Assembly (NCBI GenBank): GCA_965247125.1 | Contig: CBDFGO010000003.1 | Span: 1,612,001 to 1,676,000 of the forward strand | Reading direction: 5' to 3' | Source of the DNA: CALBJU01 sp965247125 | GTDB taxonomy: Bacteria; Bacteroidota; Rhodothermia; Rhodothermales; UBA10348 | Length of the DNA stretch: 64,000 nucleotides | Shown: piece after piece, positions 1-6,842 of the stretch | How the letters are laid out: each line of letters starts with the position of its first letter | Numbering within the stretch: the stretch's first letter is position 1 | Program-made: the position numbers and the translations under genes | Notes under the pieces: model-generated | Seen by the model: the letters and a program-made list of their open reading frames with translations, nothing else | Told to the model about the DNA's origin: nothing | Database searches by the model: none

Positions 1-2
1 CG

Positions 3-968
3 GCTTTCTTCGCCGCGTTGATGCAGCATCGCCCGGGCATGTATGCCCAGATGACCCTCGAGCAGGATGCCCGGCGGCACAAGGTCCGCGTTCTCGTTCC
101 TGACATCAACGCTTCCGGTTTGCGCTTTGACCTCGAAAACACGCACTATGTCTGGGCGATCCGCAAGCCGCTGACATCGGTCAAAGCGGTATCCGATGGC
201 CTGGCCCGTGACATTGTCCTCGAGCGCCAGTGCGGCTCGTTCACCAGTATCGAGGATTTTTTTCATCGGGTTCCGGCTGGCGAGGATGAAATGAAAGCCC
301 TCACAAAGGCCGGGGCCTTCGACCAGCTTGAGGGCGCTAACCGCACGGCCCTCTACAAACTGCAGGTTCTCACGCGCCGGTACGCAGCGAGCGGGCCGGT
401 AACAGAACCGACCCTCCTGGACCTGAAGGCGCTGCACGAAAAAGACATCCCTGCCCTTCCCGGAATCACGCTCCGTACGCGCCTGGAGTGGGATTTGCGC
501 ACCCACAGCGGCCCCCGCGTACATCCCATGGTCGTGCTGCGCGGGCACCTGTCCGACTATGAAATTCGGCCCATCGACATGGCCCGGCAGTTCGGCAACA
601 CCCTACCCTATGACGAGCGCAAACCTCCAACAATGACAGCGGCAGGCCTGGTCATGTTCAGGCAGCGCCCCCGGACGGCGAAGGGTACGATGTTCATCTT
701 CCTGGAGGACGAAACGGGCTACATTCAATGCATCTGCCGGCCCGATATTCGTGAACAGTTCGGGGGCATTCTCACCGAAAGTGCCCTGATTGTCCAGGGT
801 GAAGTGCAGGCGGTAGGACTCTGGCGTGGAATCATGGTCAAACAGGCCTGGGCATTGTCGGGAGTAATAGGAGGATACAAGGGCGCCCACGGAGGACGGA
901 CGTTTGGACGGGATGATCGTGAGGTTACCTTTGAAAAAGGGAGAAAGACACTCGAGCGCATCGTATGA
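3..968 (+). CDS. dnaE2: Error-prone DNA polymerase DnaE2-like, C-terminal part (truncated by window edge)
   Basis: The frame is open to the left edge of the window, so only about the last 320 residues are present. They match the C-terminal region of bacterial PolIII alpha subunits: an AFFAALMQHRPGMY-type finger segment, then a helix-hairpin-helix region (SIEDFFHRV, LTKAGAFDQL) and a terminal OB-fold (GLVMFRQRPRTAKG, FIFLEDETG). The short OB-fold C-terminus without a following tau-binding tail is what I know from DnaE2/ImuC rather than replicative DnaE. DnaE2 performs translesion synthesis in the SOS response, usually with ImuA/ImuB, which would lie to the left of the window. The adjacent SRAP gene fits a DNA-damage context. 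The catalytic palm is outside the window, so the DnaE2 versus DnaE1 choice is inference. Confidence 0.85.
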   Translation, partial: AFFAALMQHRPGMYAQMTLEQDARRHKVRVLVPDINASGLRFDLENTHYVWAIRKPLTSVKAVSDGLARDIVLERQCGSFTSIEDFFHRVPAGEDEMKALTKAGAFDQLEGANRTALYKLQVLTRRYAASGPVTEPTLLDLKALHEKDIPALPGITLRTRLEWDLRTHSGPRVHPMVVLRGHLSDYEIRPIDMARQFGNTLPYDERKPPTMTAAGLVMFRQRPRTAKGTMFIFLEDETGYIQCICRPDIREQFGGILTESALIVQGEVQAVGLWRGIMVKQAWALSGVIGGYKGAHGGRTFGRDDREVTFEKGRKTLERIV

Positions 969-1016
969 TTTAGACATCGTATGATGTAGAAAAGAAGACT
1001 GTAGGGGTGGGAGAAG

Positions 1017-1709
1017 ATGTGTGGACGAATTGTAAATCGAGCCGATCCCGGATACCTCAGAGAATACTTTGATGAAGCGGCGGTGGCCGACATCCTCGAA
1101 GGATCAGGTGTCCTTGGGCGCTACAACATTACTCCGGGAAGCTACCTGCCGGGAGTGCGGGTGGATGAAAACGGCGGTACGACCTGGTCACTGATGCGAT
1201 GGGGACTCATACCCAGCTGGGCGAAGCCCGATCGCATACCGGATCGCACATTCAATGCCCGAAGCGAAACCGTCGCTGAAAAACCCAGCTTCAGAAATGC
1301 GTACGCCAACAGAAGATGCGTAGTACCAATCAGCGGCTACTATGAATGGACGGGGGCAAAGGGGGCAAAACAACCTCACTATTTTCATCGGTCTGACGAA
1401 GAAATAATTGCGCTGGCCGGAGTGTGGGAAACATGGCGATACGAGGACAATGTCGTTGAATCGTGCACCATATTAACCACTCAGGCTGATACGTTTTTAA
1501 GCCAGTACCACCACCGGATGCCGGTATTCTTAAAACGTGAAGATACTGAAGAATGGATGTTCGGAAATCCGTCGGAATTAAAAAGACTGTTTAATACTGT
1601 CGAGACCGATCCGCTCACGGTCTACCCGGTTTCGAGAGAGGTAAACAACGGCAGGGTAGATTACCCTGGGTTGATCGATAGAATAGAACTCGCTGACGAC
1701 AGGGAATAA
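1017..1709 (+). CDS. yedK: SRAP-domain abasic-site processing protein (YedK/HMCES family)
   Basis: This 230-residue protein begins MCGR, placing the catalytic Cys2 directly after the initiator Met, which is removed to expose the nucleophile. Other SRAP signatures are visible: N80 in FNARSE, E110 in GYYEW, and H165/H166 in YHHRMP, matching the known active-site Asn, Glu and His. YedK/HMCES proteins form a stable thiazolidine crosslink with abasic sites in single-stranded DNA and so protect them from strand breakage. The gene starts 48 bp after the polymerase gene in the same direction. SRAP genes often sit in SOS gene clusters, so co-transcription with the translesion polymerase is likely. Length is normal for the family. 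Confidence 0.95.
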   Translation: MCGRIVNRADPGYLREYFDEAAVADILEGSGVLGRYNITPGSYLPGVRVDENGGTTWSLMRWGLIPSWAKPDRIPDRTFNARSETVAEKPSFRNAYANRRCVVPISGYYEWTGAKGAKQPHYFHRSDEEIIALAGVWETWRYEDNVVESCTILTTQADTFLSQYHHRMPVFLKREDTEEWMFGNPSELKRLFNTVETDPLTVYPVSREVNNGRVDYPGLIDRIELADDRE

Positions 1710-1710
1710 A

Positions 1711-1743
1711 AAAGGGGAGAAAGAACCAATCTTCCTCCCCTTT
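1711..1743. terminator. Bidirectional terminator between yedK and the H-NS-like gene
   Basis: An AAAGGGGAG arm pairs with a CTCCCCTTT arm and is extended by an imperfect AAAG/CTTC stretch, flanked by A-rich sequence on the left and TTTAAAA on the right. It sits between two convergent genes and would work in both directions. Confidence 0.6.
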
Positions 1744-1775
1744 AAAACCAATATCAAGGTCAGATCCAAAAGAGC

Positions 1776-2084
1776 TTACACAGCGAAATTTTCCTTTTTC
1801 TTTCCTTTTGCCACCTCAGCGGTCAACCAACGCGGCATGCGACCACGACCTGACCATGCGTTGGCGGCATTTTTAGGATCACGGTATTTAACTTTCGCGC
1901 GAGCCCTTTTGCGGGTTGGTTTAGAACCAAAAAGGTCTTCTACTGAATAACCAGCATCTGCAGCCATCTCGGCAATCTTTTTACGTGTTTCGTCTTTATC
2001 CGCCTCTGCCCTGCTGTCCATTTCTTTCGAAATATCTGCCTGAAGCCTGACGAGTTCTGTACGTGATAGTTTTGAAAGGTTCAT
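1776..2084 (-). CDS. H-NS family DNA-binding protein
   Basis: This 102-residue basic protein has an N-terminal coiled-coil-like stretch (about residues 1-45, rich in Leu, Glu and Lys) followed by a Lys/Arg linker and a C-terminal DNA-binding domain containing AWSGRGRMPRW. That is the conserved core of H-NS/MvaT-like silencers, whose GRGR-type loop inserts into the minor groove of AT-rich DNA. H-NS proteins oligomerise through the N-terminus and silence horizontally acquired DNA. The family is best known from Proteobacteria, so its presence in a Rhodothermota/Balneolota-like genome is noteworthy and may reflect transfer. The gene is monocistronic and convergent to yedK. Confidence 0.85.
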   Translation of the reverse strand: MNLSKLSRTELVRLQADISKEMDSRAEADKDETRKKIAEMAADAGYSVEDLFGSKPTRKRARAKVKYRDPKNAANAWSGRGRMPRWLTAEVAKGKKKENFAV

Positions 2085-2373
2085 AATTAATAATCTACTG
2101 AACTGAATAATAACCGGAGAATCTAATTAAGGATGTATTTTTATACAAACGCAATACAAAAATAGTTATTCCGGTATTAATTCGTTGGACGTATTTTCTA
2201 ATGGATGAGCGCGCTCTTGGCGCAGCTGTGCCAATCCACCCTGGCTTAGCGAGTCTCACGCCTGAACCACACGTTTAAGTCCGAATACCTGTTGTAATCC
2301 ACCCCTTCACTTGTTTATTTTTCGATCTACGGCAGCCAAATGCTTTTCCCGGGACTCCGGAGCGATGGTATTT

Positions 2374-2421
2374 TCTGCCTTCCCCTCATTCTGCCTTCCC
2401 CTCATTCTGCCTTCCCCTCAT
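2374..2421. repeat. Three perfect tandem copies of a 16-bp unit
   Basis: TCTGCCTTCCCCTCAT is repeated exactly three times (2374-2389, 2390-2405, 2406-2421). It lies in the 363-bp gap between the H-NS-like gene (divergent) and the acidic-protein gene, 26 bp before the latter's ATG. The rest of the gap, 2085-2373, shows no gene; its left part is AT-rich, as expected for a promoter of the H-NS-like gene. Confidence 0.9.
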
Positions 2422-2447
2422 GATGTATTGCTCGATTGGTGTTTAAC

Positions 2448-2720
2448 ATGATTCACGCCCAGGCTCTCTCGATTGGCGAATCGGTGCACCAGATTTCGGC
2501 ACTCATCGCCCTTTCCGTAAATGGAACCGACATCGAAAATCTACCGACAGGCTTAAGCCTGTCCGAAGAAGACGATTGGAGTGATGAAGACATTGACAGT
2601 GATGACGACTTTGACGAGGATGATTACGTCTTCGACGATGAGGAAGACGGTGAGGATGGTGAAGACGAGGACAAGCCCGACGATGACGACGACTGGGATG
2701 AAGAGGATTCTGACCGGTAA
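2448..2720 (+). CDS. Small highly acidic protein of unknown function
   Basis: About 90 residues from the ATG at 2448 (a GTG at 2439 and a TTG at 2436 are also in frame). The first ~40 residues look like an ordinary small helical domain; the remaining ~50 are almost entirely Asp and Glu with a few Trp, Tyr and Phe. I do not recognise a family. The strongly biased tail resembles intrinsically disordered acidic tails that bind basic proteins or cations. The opposite strand also has an open frame across this interval, which is a consequence of the GAT/GAC/GAA repeats. A real gene is plausible but unproven. Confidence 0.45.
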   Translation: MIHAQALSIGESVHQISALIALSVNGTDIENLPTGLSLSEEDDWSDEDIDSDDDFDEDDYVFDDEEDGEDGEDEDKPDDDDDWDEEDSDR

Positions 2721-2838
2721 CATGTCCCTCTGAATCGGGCACCGACAACATTAACTCAGAAAGGGCATTCTTTCATCCTACCGGGAATGGTCGGTCGCGC
2801 GCAGTCGTCAAAAAGAAAAATTATAAGGGTATGTGACG

Positions 2839-3627
2839 ATGAATCGATCCAGTGCGCCGGTCCTCGCTATCGCGGCGGTTTTTCTTCTATTGCAGGGATG
2901 TGCTGGCTCATCACGCCTCGCTAGCGATTCCCCTTCCAGACAGGTCTTTGCCGATGCAGACCTCGTAGAGTGGGTTGATCGGCTACAGGAATACGAAAAC
3001 GAGCGCCTTCGGGTAGGTGCCATGCACGATGATGATTTCGTGTATATCGCCGTCAACACTACCAACCGAGGCCTCATTCAGTCGATCATGACGGGTGGTT
3101 TGACGTTCTCGTTCAACAATGTCGGCGACAAATCAGAAGAAATAGGACTGAAATATCCCCTCGGAATCCGGGATGTCAGAGAAGCAGGTCGTGGCTCCTC
3201 TCTACCTCAGGATCAGAATGGAAGAAACGAGCTGCTCTATCGGGCCACGCTGGAAATGAATCTGTACTTCGAGGAGGACAAGCCGATTCGAAGTAATGTT
3301 CGCAGCAACGGCGAGTTTGCTGCAGCCGCCTCCTATGACTTCGGGGCTCTCTCGGTTGAGCTGATCATTCCAAGAAGTTCAGATGTCGGATCGGACCTGT
3401 TTCTGTCACCGTTGGACGGTGTGACGTTCGGTCTGGGTATACAAACCATGGACATGTCTGAAACGAGGAGCCAGCAGGGCGGAGACCAGGCAGGAGCACG
3501 AGGAATTGGAGGTCGCGGAGGCGGTGGCCGAGGAGGTGGCGGTCGTGGTAGAAATGGCGGCGCCGGGCGCGGGGTGGATCTCTCTCCTATAGACCTCTGG
3601 CTTTCGGTAGAGCTGGAGTCCAACTAA
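2839..3627 (+). CDS. Lipoprotein with CBM9/DOMON-like domain and glycine-arginine-rich tail
   Basis: Translation from the ATG at 2839 gives a lipoprotein signal with lipobox LLQGC (Cys21), so the mature protein is likely anchored in a membrane facing the periplasm or surface. Residues ~30-210 contain a beta-rich segment with RLRVGAMHDDDFVYIAVN, typical of CBM9-like/DOMON-like domains that bind sugars or heme. After about residue 215 comes a low-complexity tail of RGGGGRGGGG type. An in-frame GTG at 2833 would add two residues but lacks any advantage. Function beyond ligand binding cannot be assigned. Confidence 0.7.
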   Translation: MNRSSAPVLAIAAVFLLLQGCAGSSRLASDSPSRQVFADADLVEWVDRLQEYENERLRVGAMHDDDFVYIAVNTTNRGLIQSIMTGGLTFSFNNVGDKSEEIGLKYPLGIRDVREAGRGSSLPQDQNGRNELLYRATLEMNLYFEEDKPIRSNVRSNGEFAAAASYDFGALSVELIIPRSSDVGSDLFLSPLDGVTFGLGIQTMDMSETRSQQGGDQAGARGIGGRGGGGRGGGGRGRNGGAGRGVDLSPIDLWLSVELESN

Positions 3628-3670
3628 TTTGAGTAACGCAGGCTGATTTGAGCAACGCGGGGCGGGGGTA

Positions 3671-3695
3671 GGGGTGGGGGCGGTGCCCCCACCCC
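3671..3695. terminator. Perfect GC-only hairpin after the CBM9-like lipoprotein gene
   Basis: An 11-bp stem of GGGGTGGGGGC (3671-3681) pairs perfectly with 3685-3695 around a 3-base loop. There is no U-tract, so it may be a weak terminator, an mRNA-stabilising end or a processing signal. Just upstream, 3627-3660 holds two imperfect copies of a 19-bp unit containing TTTGAG-AACGC. Confidence 0.5.
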
Positions 3696-3745
3696 GCTTC
3701 TGGATTGTATCTTCTCAGTGTTGATCACTTTCCCGATGTACGCCC

Positions 3746-4903
3746 ATGGAGTCCTTCCTGTCTTTCTTTCAGGATATTCCCTCCTCGTATCGGTCTTTCA
3801 TTCTTGCCTCGGGCCTCCTCTTTTTCTGGATCGTCGAGGGCCTATTTCCTCTCTTTCGATTCTCCTACCGTCGGTATCGACATGCGGCGCTGAATCTGGT
3901 ATTCACACTCACGACGCTTGTGGTGAACTTCTCGCTGGCATTCCTCATCGTGAATACGGCGGATCTAGCCACCACTTTTGAGTTTGGAGCCATGAACCTG
4001 CTTCCCAGTCCTCTTTGGCTGTCCGTCCTGATAGGAGTGCTCGTACTTGATTTGATTGGTGCCTGGCTGATTCATGTGATTGAGCACAAGGTTCGGTGGA
4101 TGTGGAAATTCCATCTGATCCATCACACCGACACATCGATCGATGTTACTACCGCCCTGCGTCATCACCCCGGAGAGAGTGTTTTTCGCGCCGCCTTTAC
4201 GATGATCGCCATCCTGGCAGCCGGTGCGCCAATTGGCGTCGTGTTTATCTATCAGACCGCTTCTGCTCTGCTTTCGCAATTCAATCACGCAAACATCAGA
4301 CTTCCGAAACAGCTCGATAGGGCGTTGTCATGGGTCATCGTCTCGCCTGACATGCACAAGGTACACCACCACTATACGCAGCCACTTACGGATACAAACT
4401 ACGGCAACATTTTCGCGTTCTGGGATCGCGTCTTTCGAACGTTTGCTGAAGTAAAAAACAATTCTGATCTCATTTACGGAATCGACACGCACATGAATCC
4501 GGAAGAAAACGACGAGCTGGGAAACCTGATGGCCATTCCGTTTCAGAAATACCGTCCTGCTCAAGGGTCCAAGTTCTCTGGCCATTGGTTTGTCAGTGGC
4601 ATTGGTGGTTTATTGATGCTCACCGCTAACAAGGCACCTCGCGCGCCAATGCTCGCCCTCAACATCCTGGTCTCGCTGGTAACTGGCTACATTGTGGTCG
4701 GGATCATTCTGGCTCCGATATTCAGTTTCACGCAAATCCACAAGATCGATCCCGCGGCCCGCGGAGCGTCTCTCGGATTTCGTCTTATCGTGCTTCCCGG
4801 TCTGGCCATGCTCTGGCCATTGATTGCTCTCAGAGTGGTTCGTGGCGCTTCGCCGCCAACGGAAAAAACAGCTCATAAGGAGCTCTGGGGGGACAAGCCA
4901 TGA
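3746..4903 (+). CDS. Sterol desaturase/fatty acid hydroxylase family membrane protein
   Basis: This 385-residue polytopic protein carries the histidine clusters that bind the two irons of membrane fatty acid hydroxylases: H110-VIE-H114, H123-LI-HH, the ALRHHPGE segment at ~138-143, and MHKVHHHY near residue 203. Such enzymes hydroxylate or desaturate lipids with O2 and electrons from a ferredoxin, cytochrome b5 or Rieske-type donor. Four or five hydrophobic segments precede and follow the core; the C-terminal ~120 residues add extra membrane spans. It overlaps the next small gene by an ATGA, and the cassette continues with a Rieske-domain membrane protein, a credible electron donor. The substrate is unknown. 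Confidence 0.85.
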   Translation: MESFLSFFQDIPSSYRSFILASGLLFFWIVEGLFPLFRFSYRRYRHAALNLVFTLTTLVVNFSLAFLIVNTADLATTFEFGAMNLLPSPLWLSVLIGVLVLDLIGAWLIHVIEHKVRWMWKFHLIHHTDTSIDVTTALRHHPGESVFRAAFTMIAILAAGAPIGVVFIYQTASALLSQFNHANIRLPKQLDRALSWVIVSPDMHKVHHHYTQPLTDTNYGNIFAFWDRVFRTFAEVKNNSDLIYGIDTHMNPEENDELGNLMAIPFQKYRPAQGSKFSGHWFVSGIGGLLMLTANKAPRAPMLALNILVSLVTGYIVVGIILAPIFSFTQIHKIDPAARGASLGFRLIVLPGLAMLWPLIALRVVRGASPPTEKTAHKELWGDKP

Positions 4904-5043
4904 TTGAGCCTCTTCGAACCTGGCATCGCCTGACATTCGTCCTGTTGGCCCTCGTTCTTACCATAATTCTGGCACTGGCGGTTTCTACCCGGATGGCTGC
5001 TGATTCAGCTGTTCAGCAGCCCGTCATGGAAGAGGTCGACTGA
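4900..5043 (+). CDS. 47-residue single-span membrane peptide inside the hydroxylase cassette
   Basis: The ATG at 4900 overlaps the stop of the hydroxylase gene (ATGA), and its own TGA at 5041-5043 overlaps the ATG of the Rieske fusion gene. The product is 47 residues: a short N-terminus with MIEPLRTWHR, a hydrophobic helix of about 18 residues (FVLLALVLTIILALAV), then a short polar tail. The overlaps at both ends are the strongest sign that it is translated. It could be an assembly or regulatory subunit of the hydroxylase or electron-transfer protein; I do not recognise a family. Confidence 0.7.
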   Translation: MIEPLRTWHRLTFVLLALVLTIILALAVSTRMAADSAVQQPVMEEVD

Positions 5044-6068
5044 TGCCGAACAGCTATCAGGCCGTCGGTTTCAACCGGCAGAAGCGCAACTACGATATCG
5101 TCGTCGGATCAGCGATTCTGTCGTATATCATTCTGTTCTGGGTGGTCGGTGCCATTCTGTACCCGGCTTCAGCTCCAGAGACGATCCTTATCCGTGCCTT
5201 CTCTACTGCCGCCTTCGGCCTGTTACACATCATCCTATCCATCGGGCCCCTTTCTCGTCTCAGCACGCGATTTCTCCCATTGTTGTACAACCGGAGACAT
5301 CTGGGCGTGATGATGGCCCTCGTGGCATCGGCACACGCCGCCATTACCATCCTTCAGTTCCACAGCTTCGGCGAGCTACATCCGCTGATGAGCGTGCTCA
5401 CGGGCGATGGCTCTTACTTAAACCTGTCCAATTTTCCATTCCAGCCATTTGGCCTTCTGGCCCTGGTGATCCTGCTTCTAATGGCCACGACCAGCCACGA
5501 TTTCTGGCTCGTTCAGCTCAGTGCACCGACCTGGAAACGACTCCACATGCTGGTATACCTGGCATATGCCTCGCTCGTGGTCCACGTCGTCTTCGGAATC
5601 GGACAGCACACCGAATCCTGGACCCCGATTGTCATTACGGGTCTGGGAGCCACATGGATCGTTTCGATCCACCTTCTCGCTTCCTTTCGGGGTCGACCGA
5701 AGGCGCCGCGCGAGGCGGTGGTAAATGGCTTCGTCGACGTCTGTGCACTGGGCGATATCGCCGAAGGACAAGCCATCGGAGTCCTGATATCAGGAGAGCG
5801 GGTTGCCGTATTCAAGAATGAGCGAAAGATATTCGCCGTTTCAGGGGTGTGCCAACATCAAAACGGTCCGCTCTCGGAAGGCCGCATCATTGACGGGTTG
5901 ATCACGTGCCCGTGGCATGGATTTCAATACTGTCCTTTGGATGGCAAGTCCCCCGAGCCATTCACCGAGCTGATCCCGACGTTTGAGGTGAAGTTGGATG
6001 GTGCCCGCGTCCTTGTCGCGACCTCCCCTGCGCCTGAGGGCGAAGAAACCCAACCCGCAACATTTTAA
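5043..6068 (+). CDS. Ferric-reductase-like heme membrane domain fused to a Rieske [2Fe-2S] domain
   Basis: Residues ~20-215 form a six-helix membrane region with spaced histidines (for example SAHAAITI, RLHMLVYLAY, VVHVVFGIGQH), like the ferric reductase/MsrQ heme-binding domain. Residues ~230-330 are a Rieske domain with C270-Q-H272 and C289-P-W-H292 binding the [2Fe-2S] cluster. The combination gives a transmembrane electron path ending in a soluble iron-sulfur domain, well suited to feed the di-iron hydroxylase encoded two genes upstream. Its start codon overlaps the preceding stop, and its TAA overlaps the next ATG, so the four genes are translationally coupled. The partnership with the hydroxylase is inference. 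Confidence 0.85.
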   Translation: MPNSYQAVGFNRQKRNYDIVVGSAILSYIILFWVVGAILYPASAPETILIRAFSTAAFGLLHIILSIGPLSRLSTRFLPLLYNRRHLGVMMALVASAHAAITILQFHSFGELHPLMSVLTGDGSYLNLSNFPFQPFGLLALVILLLMATTSHDFWLVQLSAPTWKRLHMLVYLAYASLVVHVVFGIGQHTESWTPIVITGLGATWIVSIHLLASFRGRPKAPREAVVNGFVDVCALGDIAEGQAIGVLISGERVAVFKNERKIFAVSGVCQHQNGPLSEGRIIDGLITCPWHGFQYCPLDGKSPEPFTELIPTFEVKLDGARVLVATSPAPEGEETQPATF

Positions 6069-6799
6069 TGGGCGATTTCTTCTATATCGGATATCACGAT
6101 CGAGCGGACTGCGCGACAGCGAAAAGGATCGTCATCATCGCGTCGGTCCTTCTCCTCGCCTTCCTGTCCATTGGTTTCTACTGGACCGGCATTCTCTCGG
6201 ACGCCGCAGATGGGGTCTACGAGTTCGGTCTGGTCCAGTCTTGGAGCGGCACTATCGAGCTCTCTCCCTATCCTACGCTCATAATAGAAAACGAGGACGG
6301 TAGCGCTCGAGAAGTTCTCCTGGTAGCCTCATTCAAGCATCGCGCCGATGAGCTGGTTCGCGAATTTCAGGGCCGCTCCGTCGAGCTCAGAGGCACGCGA
6401 ATTGCGCGAAATGGAATCACCATGATCGAGCTCACGTCCGATCCCATCACGGTTACAAATCAGGTTGTCATGGGCCTGCCGAATACTCCGATCGAGGGAG
6501 AACGGATCACGGCACGAGGAAAAATCGTCGACAGTAAATGCTGGCTGGGCGTGATGAATCCAGGTGAGGGCATTGTCCACCGGGGATGCGCCAATCTGTG
6601 CATCCGAGGAGGAATTCCGCCCATTTTCGTCTTTCAGGACAGCGGCGGCCTGATGCAATATGCGCTACTTCACTCGTCCAGCGGCGACCTTGCAACGGAC
6701 ATCCTGCCCGTCGTGGCACGCCCCGTATCTCTCAGCGGCCGGTTTGTTTCAGCCGGATCAGGGCGCCTGGCCAGATTCGAAATCGACAGTTTACCCTAG
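6068..6799 (+). CDS. Membrane-anchored protein of unknown function ending the hydroxylase cassette
   Basis: This 243-residue protein has one N-terminal hydrophobic helix (about residues 24-42) and an otherwise soluble, beta-rich domain. A conserved-looking cysteine motif, DSKCWLGVMNPG followed by HRGCANLCIRGG, sits near residues 155-180 and could bind metal, heme or a cluster. I know no named family. The ATG overlaps the Rieske-fusion stop codon, so it is the last gene of a tightly coupled four-gene set. The cysteine motif and context suggest a role in the same redox pathway. Confidence 0.7.
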   Translation: MGDFFYIGYHDRADCATAKRIVIIASVLLLAFLSIGFYWTGILSDAADGVYEFGLVQSWSGTIELSPYPTLIIENEDGSAREVLLVASFKHRADELVREFQGRSVELRGTRIARNGITMIELTSDPITVTNQVVMGLPNTPIEGERITARGKIVDSKCWLGVMNPGEGIVHRGCANLCIRGGIPPIFVFQDSGGLMQYALLHSSSGDLATDILPVVARPVSLSGRFVSAGSGRLARFEIDSLP

Positions 6800-6806
6800 C
6801 GGCCCC

Positions 6807-6842
6807 GTTCTCAGTGTTCTCAGTGTTCTCAGTGTTCTCAGT
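6807..6842. repeat. Four tandem copies of a 9-bp unit spanning a stop codon
   Basis: GTTCTCAGT is repeated four times without error between two convergent genes. The last copy covers the stop codon of the FG-GAP lipoprotein gene on the minus strand (stop at 6838-6840), so changes in copy number would leave that protein intact but change the shared 3' region. Confidence 0.9.
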
